A DNA stretch of 64,000 bases from Herbiconiux oxytropis (GTDB lineage Bacteria; Actinomycetota; Actinomycetes; Actinomycetales; Microbacteriaceae), in NCBI RefSeq assembly GCF_024979315.1, contig NZ_JANLCK010000005.1, positions 1-64,000 on the forward strand, read 5' to 3'. Within the stretch, counting starts at the first letter, position 1, and each line of letters starts with the position of its first letter. A model generated the notes under the pieces. It had not been told where the DNA came from. It ran no database searches and saw only the letters and a program-made list of their open reading frames with translations. Shown in pieces: positions 50,191 through 58,286 of this stretch. Both the position numbers and the translations under genes were made by a program.

Positions 50191-52046
50191 GCGGGGGCGA
50201 CGAGACCACGGGAGTCGGAGAGGTGCTCGTGCGGGTCGAGGGCCTGCGGGTCGGATTCGGTGGCGGGCGGAGCGGATTCGGCGCTCGCTCCCGCGCCTCG
50301 GAGCGCGGGCCCGCCGTGGTCGACGGGGTGTCGTTCGAGGTGCGGGCCGGGCGCTCGCTGGCGATCGTCGGCGAGTCCGGGTCGGGGAAATCCGTCACGG
50401 CGCGCGCGCTCGTGGGGCTCGTGGGCCCGGGGTCGTGGGTGACCGCCGACGCTCTCGAGGTCGACGGCATCTCGATGCTCGGCGCCTCCGCGGCCGCCTG
50501 GCGCCGCGTGCGAGGCGGGCGGATCGGGCTCGTGGTGCAGGATGCGCTCGTGTCGCTGGATCCGCTCCGCCCGATCGGGCGGGAGATCGCCGACGCGCTG
50601 CGGCTGCATACGACGCTGTCGGAGGCCGGGAGACGGGCCAGAGTGGAGGAGCTGCTCGAGTCGGTCGGGATGCCGGAGCCGCGCTCGCGGATGCGACAGC
50701 GGTCGGGCGAGCTGTCGGGCGGGCTGCGGCAGCGGGCACTGATCGCCTCCGCGCTGGCCGCCTCTCCCGCCCTGCTGATCGCCGACGAACCCACGACCGC
50801 ACTCGACAGCACCGTGCAGGCGCAGATCCTGGGGCTGTTCGAGACCATCAAGGCTCGGGGCACCGGGCTGCTGTTCATCAGTCACGATCTCGCCGTGGTG
50901 TCGCGGATCGCCGACGACGTGCTGGTGATGCGCGGGGGGCGGGTCGTGGAGGCGGGGACCGTCGAGGCCGTGCTCGGGGATCCTCGTTCTTCGTATACGA
51001 AGGCGCTGCTTCGGGCTGTGCCTGCGGGGGTTGCTCGGGGGGTCTCGCTGGTTGCTCGGGGTGGTTCGCGGGTTGCTCGGGGTGGTTCGCCTGTTGCTCG
51101 GGGTGGGAGCAGTGGGGTGGACATTCCCTCCGAGTCGCGTCCCGCATCGGCTTCGCCGACGCCTGCCAGGCCCACCAGCGCCTCGGAGGGAATGTCCACC
51201 CCACTGCTCCCGGGGTCGGGCGAGGCGCGGGTGACCAGCGCCTCGGAGGGAATGTCCACCCCACTGCTCCCGGGGTCGGGCGAGGCGTGGGTGCTCGAGG
51301 TTGCTGGGGTGTCGAAGACGTTCGGGGGGCTTGGGGGGCGCAAGGCTGTCGACGGGGTCTCGTTGGGGGTGAGGGCTGGGACGACTGTGGGGCTCGTGGG
51401 AGAGTCGGGGTCGGGGAAGACGACCGTGGCGCGGATCGTGCTGGGGCTGACTGCTCCGGATGAGGGGAGCGTGCGGCTGGGCGGGGAGGCGTGGGTTCCT
51501 GGGCGGGAGCGCGATCGGCGGGCGCGGCGGGCTTCGTTGGGGGCCGTCTATCAAGACGCACTGTCGTCGTTCGATCCGCGGTTGACCGTGCAGCAGATCC
51601 TCTCGGATGCACTGAGGGGCCAGGGGTCGGTCGAGGGGCTGCTGGAAGAGGTGGGGCTCGAGGCGCGGGTGGCGTCGGCCCGGCCGCTGCAGCTGTCGGG
51701 CGGGCAGCGGCAGCGGGTGTCTATCGCGCGGGCGCTCGCTCCGCAGCCGAGCGTGATCGTGCTCGACGAGCCGGTCTCCGCTCTCGACGTCTCGATTCAG
51801 GCGCAGATCCTCGACCTTCTCGATGCCCTGCAACGGGAGCGGGGGGTCGCGTACCTCTTCATCTCGCACGATCTGGGAGTCGTGCAGCACATGAGCGATG
51901 AGCTCGCCGTGATGAAGGACGGGCGGATCGTGGAGCAGGGACCTGCGGCCTCGGTGTTCGCCGCGCCTTCGCATGCCTACACGCGGGCGCTTCTGGCCGC
52001 GGCCCCCGTGCTGCGAACCCGGGAGGGGGGCGCCCTGGCCTGGTGA
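50187..52046 (+). CDS. double ABC ATPase (DppD-DppF fusion)
   Basis: 619 residues from ATG at 50187, overlapping the previous stop (ATGA), with GAAGGAG upstream. Half one has Walker A GESGSGKS, signature LSGGLRQR, and LLIADEPTTALD with FISHDLAVV. Half two has GESGSGKT, LSGGQRQR and VIVLDEPVSALD with FISHDLGVV. All ATP-site residues look intact in both. The linker, about residues 280-370, is built from four 7-residue repeats (VARGGSx) and two SASEGMSTPLLPGSGEA blocks encoded by nested DNA repeats. This single chain supplies both ATPase sites of the importer. Confidence 0.93.
   Translation: MSGGDETTGVGEVLVRVEGLRVGFGGGRSGFGARSRASERGPAVVDGVSFEVRAGRSLAIVGESGSGKSVTARALVGLVGPGSWVTADALEVDGISMLGASAAAWRRVRGGRIGLVVQDALVSLDPLRPIGREIADALRLHTTLSEAGRRARVEELLESVGMPEPRSRMRQRSGELSGGLRQRALIASALAASPALLIADEPTTALDSTVQAQILGLFETIKARGTGLLFISHDLAVVSRIADDVLVMRGGRVVEAGTVEAVLGDPRSSYTKALLRAVPAGVARGVSLVARGGSRVARGGSPVARGGSSGVDIPSESRPASASPTPARPTSASEGMSTPLLPGSGEARVTSASEGMSTPLLPGSGEAWVLEVAGVSKTFGGLGGRKAVDGVSLGVRAGTTVGLVGESGSGKTTVARIVLGLTAPDEGSVRLGGEAWVPGRERDRRARRASLGAVYQDALSSFDPRLTVQQILSDALRGQGSVEGLLEEVGLEARVASARPLQLSGGQRQRVSIARALAPQPSVIVLDEPVSALDVSIQAQILDLLDALQRERGVAYLFISHDLGVVQHMSDELAVMKDGRIVEQGPAASVFAAPSHAYTRALLAAAPVLRTREGGALAW
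51031..51114 (+). repeat. 21-bp tandem repeats in the ATPase linker
   Basis: TTGCTCGGGG recurs at 51031, 51052, 51073 and 51094, an exact 21-bp period, encoding the 7-residue unit V-A-R-G-G/V-S-x. The unit length keeps the frame, so copy number can change without breaking the gene. The third base positions here are T-rich for this genome. Confidence 0.85.
51105..51287. repeat. inverted and direct repeats of a palindromic element inside the ATPase gene
   Basis: A 30-bp arm beginning GGGAGCAGTGGGG (51105-51134) is perfectly complementary to 51182-51211, with a 47-nt loop. The second arm is duplicated at 51242-51271 as part of two 54-bp identical direct copies (51174-51227 and 51234-51287, period 60). 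Everything remains in frame. The duplicated unit encodes TSASEGMSTPLLPGSGEA. It looks like an intergenic-type palindromic element that has settled in a tolerant linker. Confidence 0.85.
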
Positions 52047-52103
52047 TGGCCTGCAGATTGTCATACGATCGCGTCATCACTTCTCTACGACAAGGATGTC
52101 GAC

Positions 52104-52865
52104 GTGCCTGCTGCCCCTGCTGCTGATCTGAACGACGTCGTGGCCATCGTGACCGGGGCGGCGAGCGGCCTGGGAGCCGCTGTGGTGGGGCGGTTCCGCT
52201 CACGCGGTGCTCGTGTCGTGGCGGTCGACCTCGATGAGGGGGTGCGAGGGCTCGAGTCCGACGACGGGGTCGTGGCCGTGGTGGGCGACGTGTCGCATCC
52301 GGGAACGGCCGAGGCCGCCGTGGCCGCCGCCCTCTCGCGATTCGGGCGGATCGATGTGCTCGTCAACAACGCCGCGCGGTTCCTGCTGAAGCCGCTTGCC
52401 GAGACCTCGCTCGAGGAGTGGGACGGGCTGATGACCACGAACGTGCGGAGCATGTTCCTGTTCAGCCGGGCGGCGCTGCCCGCGATGGTCGAGCGGGGCG
52501 GGGGCGCCGTGGTGAACGTGACGTCGATCTCGGGCATCGTGGGGCTCGCGAACCAGACGGCGTACGGGGCCACGAAGGGGGCGATCGCGAACTTCACCAA
52601 GGCGCTCGCGATCGAGTACGCCCCCCATGGCATCCGGGCCAACGCGATCGCGCCGGGCACGATCGACACGCCGTTCATCCGGCGCCCTCTCGCCGAATTG
52701 CCCGATCCGGAGGCGGTGCTCGCCGGGATCGCGGCGACGCATCCGCTCGGCCGCATCGCCCAGCCCGAGGAGGTGGCCGACGCGATCGTGTTCCTGGCCT
52801 CCCCCGCCGCCGCCTTCATCACGGGAGTCGTCCTCCCCGTCGACGGCGGCTACACCGCCGCCTGA
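52104..52865 (+). CDS. short-chain dehydrogenase/reductase
   Basis: 253 residues from GTG at 52104, with AAGGA 7 nt upstream. The NAD(P)-binding motif TGAASGLG, the structural motif NNAA, and the catalytic Ser-Tyr-Lys (TSISGIVGLANQTAYGATKG) are all present, and PVDGGYTAA closes the protein. The Asp after the second strand (VVAVDLDEG) favours NAD. Substrate unknown. It follows the ABC operon at 57 bp, perhaps on the same mRNA. Confidence 0.94.
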   Translation: MPAAPAADLNDVVAIVTGAASGLGAAVVGRFRSRGARVVAVDLDEGVRGLESDDGVVAVVGDVSHPGTAEAAVAAALSRFGRIDVLVNNAARFLLKPLAETSLEEWDGLMTTNVRSMFLFSRAALPAMVERGGGAVVNVTSISGIVGLANQTAYGATKGAIANFTKALAIEYAPHGIRANAIAPGTIDTPFIRRPLAELPDPEAVLAGIAATHPLGRIAQPEEVADAIVFLASPAAAFITGVVLPVDGGYTAA

Positions 52866-52912
52866 ACCCGCGCCGCCTCCCCCGCTCGGAAGCCGCCCGC
52901 CCCACTCCGCCG

Positions 52913-52970
52913 ACTTGACAGAAGGTGCGCCCACAAGCGCCGACTTGGCACATCTTGTGTCAAGTGGGCG
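52913..52970. repeat. palindromic element, copy 2 (truncated)
   Basis: This shares the left and central parts of the proB-proA element: ACTTGACAGAAGG, then a GCGCC block and CGCCGACTTGGCACA (52938-52952) opposite 52956-52970 with two mismatches. The loop TCT and spacing are the same. The right outer arm is missing. It lies between convergent SDR and MaoC genes, where the stem could also serve as a terminator. Confidence 0.78.
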
Positions 52971-52981
52971 GGGCGGCGGGG

Positions 52982-53449
52982 TCAGGCGGAGGAGGTGGGG
53001 AGGGCCGCGGCCCGGGTGAGGACGAGGATGTCCATGCGGCCCGACTGGACGGTCTCGCCGCGCTGGTTCTGCAGGGTGAGCTGCCGCTCGACGACCGCCG
53101 TGGTGCCCGAGGAGGTCAGCCGCGTGCCGAGGATCTCGACTCGACAGGTGAGCGTGTCGCCGATGAAGACGGGCGCGGAGAAGCGCCAGGCGTCGATGCC
53201 GAGGAGCGCCACCGCACTGCCTTCGAAGACACCGGTGCGCGCGATCAGCCCCAGGCTGAGCGACGCCCCGAAGAGGCCGGGCACCACGCGCTGGCCGTAG
53301 CGGGTGGAGGCGGCGAACTCCGCGTCGGTGTGCACCTGGTTGTTGTCGTTCGTGAGCGCCGTGAACATCACGAGATCGGTCTCGGTGACGGTCTTGCCGG
53401 GGGTCGTGAACACCTGACCGGGTTCGAAGTCCTCGAAGTAGTGCGTCAC
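52982..53449 (-). CDS. MaoC-like hotdog dehydratase
   Basis: 155 residues from GTG at 53449. A single hotdog domain with the hydratase-2 segment FTALTNDNNQVHTDAEFAAS, where Asp35 and His40 are the expected catalytic pair, and RVVPGLFGASLSLGL. It should hydrate or dehydrate an enoyl-thioester. It lies beside ispG but is transcribed on its own from TAGTCT. Confidence 0.9.
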   Translation of the reverse strand: MTHYFEDFEPGQVFTTPGKTVTETDLVMFTALTNDNNQVHTDAEFAASTRYGQRVVPGLFGASLSLGLIARTGVFEGSAVALLGIDAWRFSAPVFIGDTLTCRVEILGTRLTSSGTTAVVERQLTLQNQRGETVQSGRMDILVLTRAAALPTSSA

Positions 53450-53455
53450 GATGCC

Positions 53456-53461
53456 AGACTA
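53456..53461 (-). promoter_or_regulatory. -10 hexamer TAGTCT of the MaoC-like gene, leaderless start
   Basis: TAGTCT on the minus strand ends exactly 6 nt before the GTG at 53449. No ribosome binding site. Confidence 0.55.
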
Positions 53462-53469
53462 ACGTCGAC

Positions 53470-54621
53470 TCAGACCGTGACGACCTGGGGCGAACCGACC
53501 TCTCCTGCGGGCATCTCGGCGGCGAGCCGGTTGGCCTCCTCGATGAGGGTGGCCACGATCTCCGACTCGGGAACGGTCTTGATGACCTCGCCCTTCACGA
53601 AGATCTGACCCTTGCCGTTGCCCGAGGCGACCCCGAGGTCGGCCTCGCGGGCCTCGCCCGGCCCGTTGACGACGCAGCCCATGACGGCCACGCGGAGCGG
53701 AACGGTCATGCCCTCGAGCCCGTCGGTCACGTCGTTCGCGAGCTTGTACACATCCACCTGGGCACGGCCGCACGAGGGGCAGGAGACGATCTCGAGCTTG
53801 CGCTCGCGGAGGTTCAGCGACTGCAGGATCTGCAGCCCCACCTTGACCTCCTCGGCGGGAGGGGCCGACAGCGACACGCGGATGGTGTCGCCGATGCCCT
53901 CCGAGAGCAGGATGCCGAAGGCCGTCGCGCTTTTGATGGTGCCCTGGAACGACGGGCCGGCCTCGGTGACCCCGAGGTGGAGCGGCCAATCGCCCCGCTC
54001 GGCGAGCAGGCGATAGGCCTTCACCATGATGATCGGGTCGTTGTGCTTGACCGAGATCTTGAAGTCGTGGAACCCGTGCTCCTCGAACAGCGACGCCTCC
54101 CACACGGCGCTCTCGACGAGCGCCTCGGGCGTGGCCCTGCCGTACTTCTGCATGAGCGAGGGCTCGAGCGAACCGGCGTTGACGCCGATCCGAATGGAGA
54201 CCCCGGCCGCGGCGGCCGCGGCCGCGATCTTGCCCACCTGGTCGTCGAACTTGCGGATGTTGCCTGGGTTCACGCGCACGGCCGCGCACCCGGCGTCGAT
54301 GGCCGCGAAGACGTAGTTGGGCTGGAAGTGGATGTCGGCGATCACGGGGATCTGCGACTTCTTGGCGATGATCGGCAGCGCCTCGGCGTCGTCGCGCGAA
54401 GGCACGGCCACGCGCACGATGTCGCAGCCGGAGGCCGTGAGCTCGGCGATCTGCTGGAGGGTCGCGTTGATGTTCGGGGTGGGCGTCGTGGTCATCGACT
54501 GCACGCTCACGGGGGCGTCTCCGCCCACGAGCACCTTGCCCACCTTGATCTGCCGGGACTTGCGGCGGGGAGCGAGGGTCTCGGGCGGGGGCTTGGGCAT
54601 CCCCAAGTTGACTGCTGGCAC
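53470..54621 (-). CDS. ispG: 4-hydroxy-3-methylbut-2-enyl diphosphate synthase
   Basis: 383 residues from GTG at 54621 ([14 protein letters not shown]). The [4Fe-4S] ligands are Cys281 and Cys284 (SCPSCGR) and Cys316 (GCVVNGPGE), with Glu323 as likely fourth ligand. The TIM barrel carries [12 protein letters not shown] and [12 protein letters not shown]. It acts late in the MEP isoprenoid pathway, reducing MEcPP to HMBPP. It forms an MEP cluster with the site-2 protease and dxr. Confidence 0.97.
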   Translation of the reverse strand: MPAVNLGMPKPPPETLAPRRKSRQIKVGKVLVGGDAPVSVQSMTTTPTPNINATLQQIAELTASGCDIVRVAVPSRDDAEALPIIAKKSQIPVIADIHFQPNYVFAAIDAGCAAVRVNPGNIRKFDDQVGKIAAAAAAAGVSIRIGVNAGSLEPSLMQKYGRATPEALVESAVWEASLFEEHGFHDFKISVKHNDPIIMVKAYRLLAERGDWPLHLGVTEAGPSFQGTIKSATAFGILLSEGIGDTIRVSLSAPPAEEVKVGLQILQSLNLRERKLEIVSCPSCGRAQVDVYKLANDVTDGLEGMTVPLRVAVMGCVVNGPGEAREADLGVASGNGKGQIFVKGEVIKTVPESEIVATLIEEANRLAAEMPAGEVGSPQVVTV

Positions 54622-54627
54622 GGATTC

Positions 54628-54633
54628 AGTCTA
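54628..54633 (-). promoter_or_regulatory. -10 hexamer TAGACT of ispG, leaderless start
   Basis: TAGACT on the minus strand ends exactly 6 nt before the GTG at 54621. It is the same hexamer and spacing as at proA. Confidence 0.6.
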
Positions 54634-54676
54634 GAACCGCTGTCTGAGCGAGCGGTCAGCGCCGGGTGAATTCCCG

Positions 54677-56005
54677 TCAGCCGAAGATGTCGACCGGCTT
54701 CACGATGTCGGCGTAGACCAGCAGTGCGGTCATGCCGCCGAACAGGATGACGACCGCGAAGGTCAGCGGCATGAGCTTGGCCGCGTCGACGGGCCCCGGA
54801 TCCTTGCGCTTGAAGAGCTTGGCGAAGAAGCGCCGGATGCCCTCCCAGGCGGCGGCGACCACGTGCCCGCCATCGAGCGGCGTCAGCGGCACGAGGTTGA
54901 TCACGAACAGCGCGACGTTGAGCGAACCGAGGAGCCCGAGCAGGCTCGCCGCCTTGGCCTCGAGCGAGATGGAATCGAGCGCCGCGATCTCACCGGCGAC
55001 CCGGCCCACGCCGACCACGCTGATGGGGCCGTTGGGATCGCGCTCCCCCGGCCCGAAGGCTGCCTCGGCCACGTCGTAGAGGCGCTGCGGCAGGTTCACC
55101 ACGATGCCGATCGTGTGCACGATGTTGTCGCCCACGAAGGCGGGCACCGAGGTGATGGGCTGCGGCGTGAGCGCCTGGGCCGAGCCCATGCCCACGAAGC
55201 CGACCTCCTCGATGACGGGCGAGCCCGAGGCATCCGTGACCGTCTCGCCCGCGTCGTCGAGCACGTAGCGCTCGGTGAGGAGCGGGGTGAGGGTGAGGTC
55301 GAGCTCCTCGCCGTCGCGCTCCACCACCACGGGCAGGGCGTCGCCCGCGGAGTCGCGGATGATCTCGGTCGACTGCTCCCAGCTCGTGATGGCGGTGCCG
55401 TCGATGCTGACGAGGCGGTCGCCCGGGAGGAGGCCGGCCGCAGCCCCCGGCGACTCCTGGTCGCCCGCCTCACAGGTCTGCCGCTCGCTCGTGGCGGGCA
55501 GCACGCACGCGCTCACGCTGCCGACGGTCGTGGAGGGCTGCAGGGTTCCGAAGCCCACGAGCACGATCGAGAAGAACACCATGGCGAGCACGAGGTTCAT
55601 GAACGGTCCGCCGAGCATCACGATCATGCGCTGCCAGACGGGCTTCTTGTAGAAGGCGCGATCCTCGTCGAGGCCGATGGTGAGCTGGGACTGCGCGCGC
55701 GCATCCGTGACCATCTGCTGGAAGAAGCCCGTGCTGTTGGAGGCCGCGCGCTCGTTCGCACCGCGCGGCGGGAACATGCCGATCATCGAGATGTAGCCGC
55801 CGAGCGGGATCGCCTTGAGGCCGTACTCGGTCTCGCCCTTCACCCGGGAGAACACGGTCGGCCCGAAGCCGATCATGTACTGCGTGACCTTGATGCCGAA
55901 GAGCTTGGCGGGCAGCAGGTGCCCGACCTCGTGGAGGCCGATCGAGAAGGCGACCCCGACGGCGATGATGAGCACGCCGAGCACGAACTGAAGGACCGTT
56001 TCCAC
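54677..56005 (-). CDS. site-2 intramembrane metalloprotease, RseP/Rip1 type
   Basis: 442 residues from GTG at 56005. The zinc motif HEVGH (25-29) lies in the first membrane helix, a PDZ domain at about 175-250 (PGAAAGLLPGDRLVSIDG), and the third zinc ligand in PLTPLDGGH near residue 380. It cleaves anti-sigma factors or other membrane-bound substrates within the bilayer. A location between ispG and dxr is conserved in actinobacteria, including Rip1 of mycobacteria. Confidence 0.95.
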   Translation of the reverse strand: METVLQFVLGVLIIAVGVAFSIGLHEVGHLLPAKLFGIKVTQYMIGFGPTVFSRVKGETEYGLKAIPLGGYISMIGMFPPRGANERAASNSTGFFQQMVTDARAQSQLTIGLDEDRAFYKKPVWQRMIVMLGGPFMNLVLAMVFFSIVLVGFGTLQPSTTVGSVSACVLPATSERQTCEAGDQESPGAAAGLLPGDRLVSIDGTAITSWEQSTEIIRDSAGDALPVVVERDGEELDLTLTPLLTERYVLDDAGETVTDASGSPVIEEVGFVGMGSAQALTPQPITSVPAFVGDNIVHTIGIVVNLPQRLYDVAEAAFGPGERDPNGPISVVGVGRVAGEIAALDSISLEAKAASLLGLLGSLNVALFVINLVPLTPLDGGHVVAAAWEGIRRFFAKLFKRKDPGPVDAAKLMPLTFAVVILFGGMTALLVYADIVKPVDIFG

Positions 56006-56011
56006 ACGGTG

Positions 56012-56017
56012 ACATTA
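56012..56017 (-). promoter_or_regulatory. -10 hexamer TAATGT of the site-2 protease gene, leaderless start
   Basis: TAATGT on the minus strand ends exactly 6 nt before the GTG at 56005. Confidence 0.55.
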
Positions 56018-56113
56018 CCCGCCGCGGCCGCCGGGGCGCTGATGGTTGGCTGTGCGGGGGTTCTGAGCTCGCCCAGCGCCGGATGCGGTGAGCGAAGGCT
56101 CAGGCCCGACGCC

Positions 56114-57199
56114 TCAGACGGCTGCGAGCAGCCGATCGGCCGCGGCCCTGGCCCAGAGCTCGGTCTCGGCGAGGGTCTCCCGGGTGACGGGAGCGGACTC
56201 CGGCTCGAACAGGTCGACCGCGCGCTGCACGGTGTCGACGATGTCGAGGAACCCGATCCGCCCCTCGTGGAAGGCCGCGACGGCCTGCTCGTTGGCCGCG
56301 TTGAAGACCGCCGGGTAGCCGCCTCCGGCCCGGCCGACCTGCTTCGCGAGCGCGACGGCGGGGAATGCCACCTCATCGAGGGGCGCGAACTCCCAGGTGT
56401 GGGATGCCGTCCAGTCGATCGGCACGCCGACCCCGGCCACGCGGGCCGGCCAGTCGAGCCCGAGGGCGATCGGCAGCCGCATGTCGGGCGGGGACGCCTG
56501 GGCGATGGTCGAGCCGTCGGAGAACTCGACCATGGAGTGCACGACCGACTGCGGATGCACCGTGACCTCGATGTCGGAGTAGGGCACGTCGAAGAGGAGG
56601 TGGGCCTCGATGACCTCGAGCCCCTTGTTCACGAGGGTGGCGGAGTTCGTGGTGACGACGAGACCCATGTCCCAGGTGGGGTGCGCGAGCGCCTCGCGCG
56701 GGGTGACGTCGGTCATGGACGCGCGGCTGCGACCGCGGAACGGCCCGCCGGACGCCGTGAGCACGAGCCGCGAGACCTCGGCGGCCGTGCCGGAGCGGAG
56801 CGCCTGCGCGATCGCCGAGTGCTCCGAGTCGACGGGCACGATCTGGCCGGGCGAGGCCGCGCGCTTCACGAGGTCGCCGCCCACGATGAGGCTCTCCTTG
56901 TTGGCCAGCGCGAGCGTGCGGCCGGCCTCGAGCGCGGCGAGGGTCGGACCGAGTCCGACCGATCCGGTGATGCCGTTCAGCACCACGTCGGCCTCGACGT
57001 CGCGCACGAGCTGCTCGGCCTCGAGCTCGCCGAGCCCGGTGTCGTCGACACCGAATTCGGCGGCCTGCGCGTCGAGCCCCTCGCGGTTGCGGCCGGCCAC
57101 GAGGCCCACCACGTCGAACCGGTCGGGGTTCTGCCGGATGACGTCGAGCGCCTGCACGCCGATGGAGCCGGTGGAACCAAGGATGATGACGCGCTTCAC
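56114..57199 (-). CDS. dxr: 1-deoxy-D-xylulose 5-phosphate reductoisomerase
   Basis: 361 residues from GTG at 57199. NADPH site GSTGSIGVQALDVI, metal and substrate residues in VPVDSEHSAIAQAL, and the flexible-loop and fosmidomycin-binding segment TASGGPFRGRSRA. AANEQAVAAF is the typical C-terminal signature. It makes MEP from DXP, the committed step of the pathway. Confidence 0.97.
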   Translation of the reverse strand: MKRVIILGSTGSIGVQALDVIRQNPDRFDVVGLVAGRNREGLDAQAAEFGVDDTGLGELEAEQLVRDVEADVVLNGITGSVGLGPTLAALEAGRTLALANKESLIVGGDLVKRAASPGQIVPVDSEHSAIAQALRSGTAAEVSRLVLTASGGPFRGRSRASMTDVTPREALAHPTWDMGLVVTTNSATLVNKGLEVIEAHLLFDVPYSDIEVTVHPQSVVHSMVEFSDGSTIAQASPPDMRLPIALGLDWPARVAGVGVPIDWTASHTWEFAPLDEVAFPAVALAKQVGRAGGGYPAVFNAANEQAVAAFHEGRIGFLDIVDTVQRAVDLFEPESAPVTRETLAETELWARAAADRLLAAV

Positions 57200-57205
57200 G
57201 CGTTC

Positions 57206-57211
57206 ATCATC
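57206..57211 (-). promoter_or_regulatory. -10-like GATGAT of dxr, leaderless start
   Basis: GATGAT on the minus strand ends exactly 6 nt before the GTG at 57199, retaining A at position 2 and T at position 6. Confidence 0.4.
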
Positions 57212-57248
57212 TCATTGTCCCACCGGCTCCTCCGCTGCACGGGAGTGA

Positions 57249-58244
57249 CTATCCGGCGGCCTGGGTGTCGAGGATGTCGATCACGAAGACGAGGGAGTCG
57301 GTGCCGAGGATGCCGGCTGCGTCGTTCCCACCCGCACCGTAACCCTGGTCTGGCGGGATGACGACGAGCACCTGCGAGCCGACGGTCTGACCGACGAGCG
57401 CGGCGGTGAATCCGGGGATCAGCTGGGCCGAGTTGAGCGTGCGCGGACCGCCTGTGCCCCAGGTCTGGTCGAAGATCGTGCCGGATCCCCAGATCGATCC
57501 CTGATACTGCATGAGCACCTGGTCGCCTGCGGCCACGACGGCTCCGTCGCCCTTCTTGAGCACGGCGATCTGCGTTGTGGTCGGGGCGGCACCCTCCGGC
57601 GTCGTCACGGTGGGGGTGCCGTCATCGGCGAGCGCGACCGTCGGGAAGCCGTCCTGCACGGGCTGGTCCTCGCCATCAGCACGATCGGGCACGATGCTCT
57701 CGATGTCGGCGACCATCACGAGCGCATCTGTGGCCGAGATGCCGAGCGCCTCGTTGCCACCGGCGGCACCGAAGCCGTCGGCCGGAGGGATGACCGAGAC
57801 GACACGGGAACCCTCGTTCACGCACGCGACGGAGTTGACGATACCGGCGATGTACGTGGCGGTGTCGACCGTCAGCGCGAGAGGGGTCTGGCCCTCTTCG
57901 AGGGTCGTGAAGACCTGGTCGCCCGAGGTGGCGTTGTAGATCGTGAAGTCGATCTTGGCGATGTCGCCGAATTCCACCTCGTCGCCATCGCCCTCTGAGA
58001 CGATCGTGCGCTCGGTGCGGTCGACCGTGAGCGGGCCCTGGAACGCCGTCGTGGGGAGGGCGCCGATGTCGCCCGTGACCGTGACGGAGTCGGACGCGCT
58101 GCCGGGCTCGGCGCACTCGTTGACGGGAGCGGCGCCCGCCGTGGGGGTCGACGTCGCCGAGCCCCCGTCGGGGGTCGCGGTGCAGCCCGCGAGCAGGAGG
58201 GTCGCGGCGATGGCTGCTGCGGCGACGGCCGGAATTGAACGCAT
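57249..58244 (-). CDS. lipoprotein with two FKBP-type PPIase domains
   Basis: 331 residues. Signal peptide with lipobox LAGC, Cys21. The second domain (about 220-329) is a clear FKBP: VLMQYQGSIWGSGTIFDQTW, LIPGFTAALVGQTVGSQVLV and PPDQGYGAGG. The first (about 90-185) is degenerate but shows FTTLEEGQTPLAL and SRVVSVIPPADGFGAAGG. It is anchored outside the membrane and should assist folding of exported proteins. GAGGA lies 3 nt before the ATG. Confidence 0.92.
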   Translation of the reverse strand: MRSIPAVAAAAIAATLLLAGCTATPDGGSATSTPTAGAAPVNECAEPGSASDSVTVTGDIGALPTTAFQGPLTVDRTERTIVSEGDGDEVEFGDIAKIDFTIYNATSGDQVFTTLEEGQTPLALTVDTATYIAGIVNSVACVNEGSRVVSVIPPADGFGAAGGNEALGISATDALVMVADIESIVPDRADGEDQPVQDGFPTVALADDGTPTVTTPEGAAPTTTQIAVLKKGDGAVVAAGDQVLMQYQGSIWGSGTIFDQTWGTGGPRTLNSAQLIPGFTAALVGQTVGSQVLVVIPPDQGYGAGGNDAAGILGTDSLVFVIDILDTQAAG

Positions 58245-58286
58245 GAGTCCTCTTCGTTCGTGGATGGGGATCGCGGCCAGTCTTCC

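Noticed and set aside
51174-51287. Possible CRISPR array because of 54-bp direct repeats with 6-bp spacers
   Set aside because: Only two units, spacers too short, repeats lie in frame within an ABC ATPase gene, and no cas genes exist.
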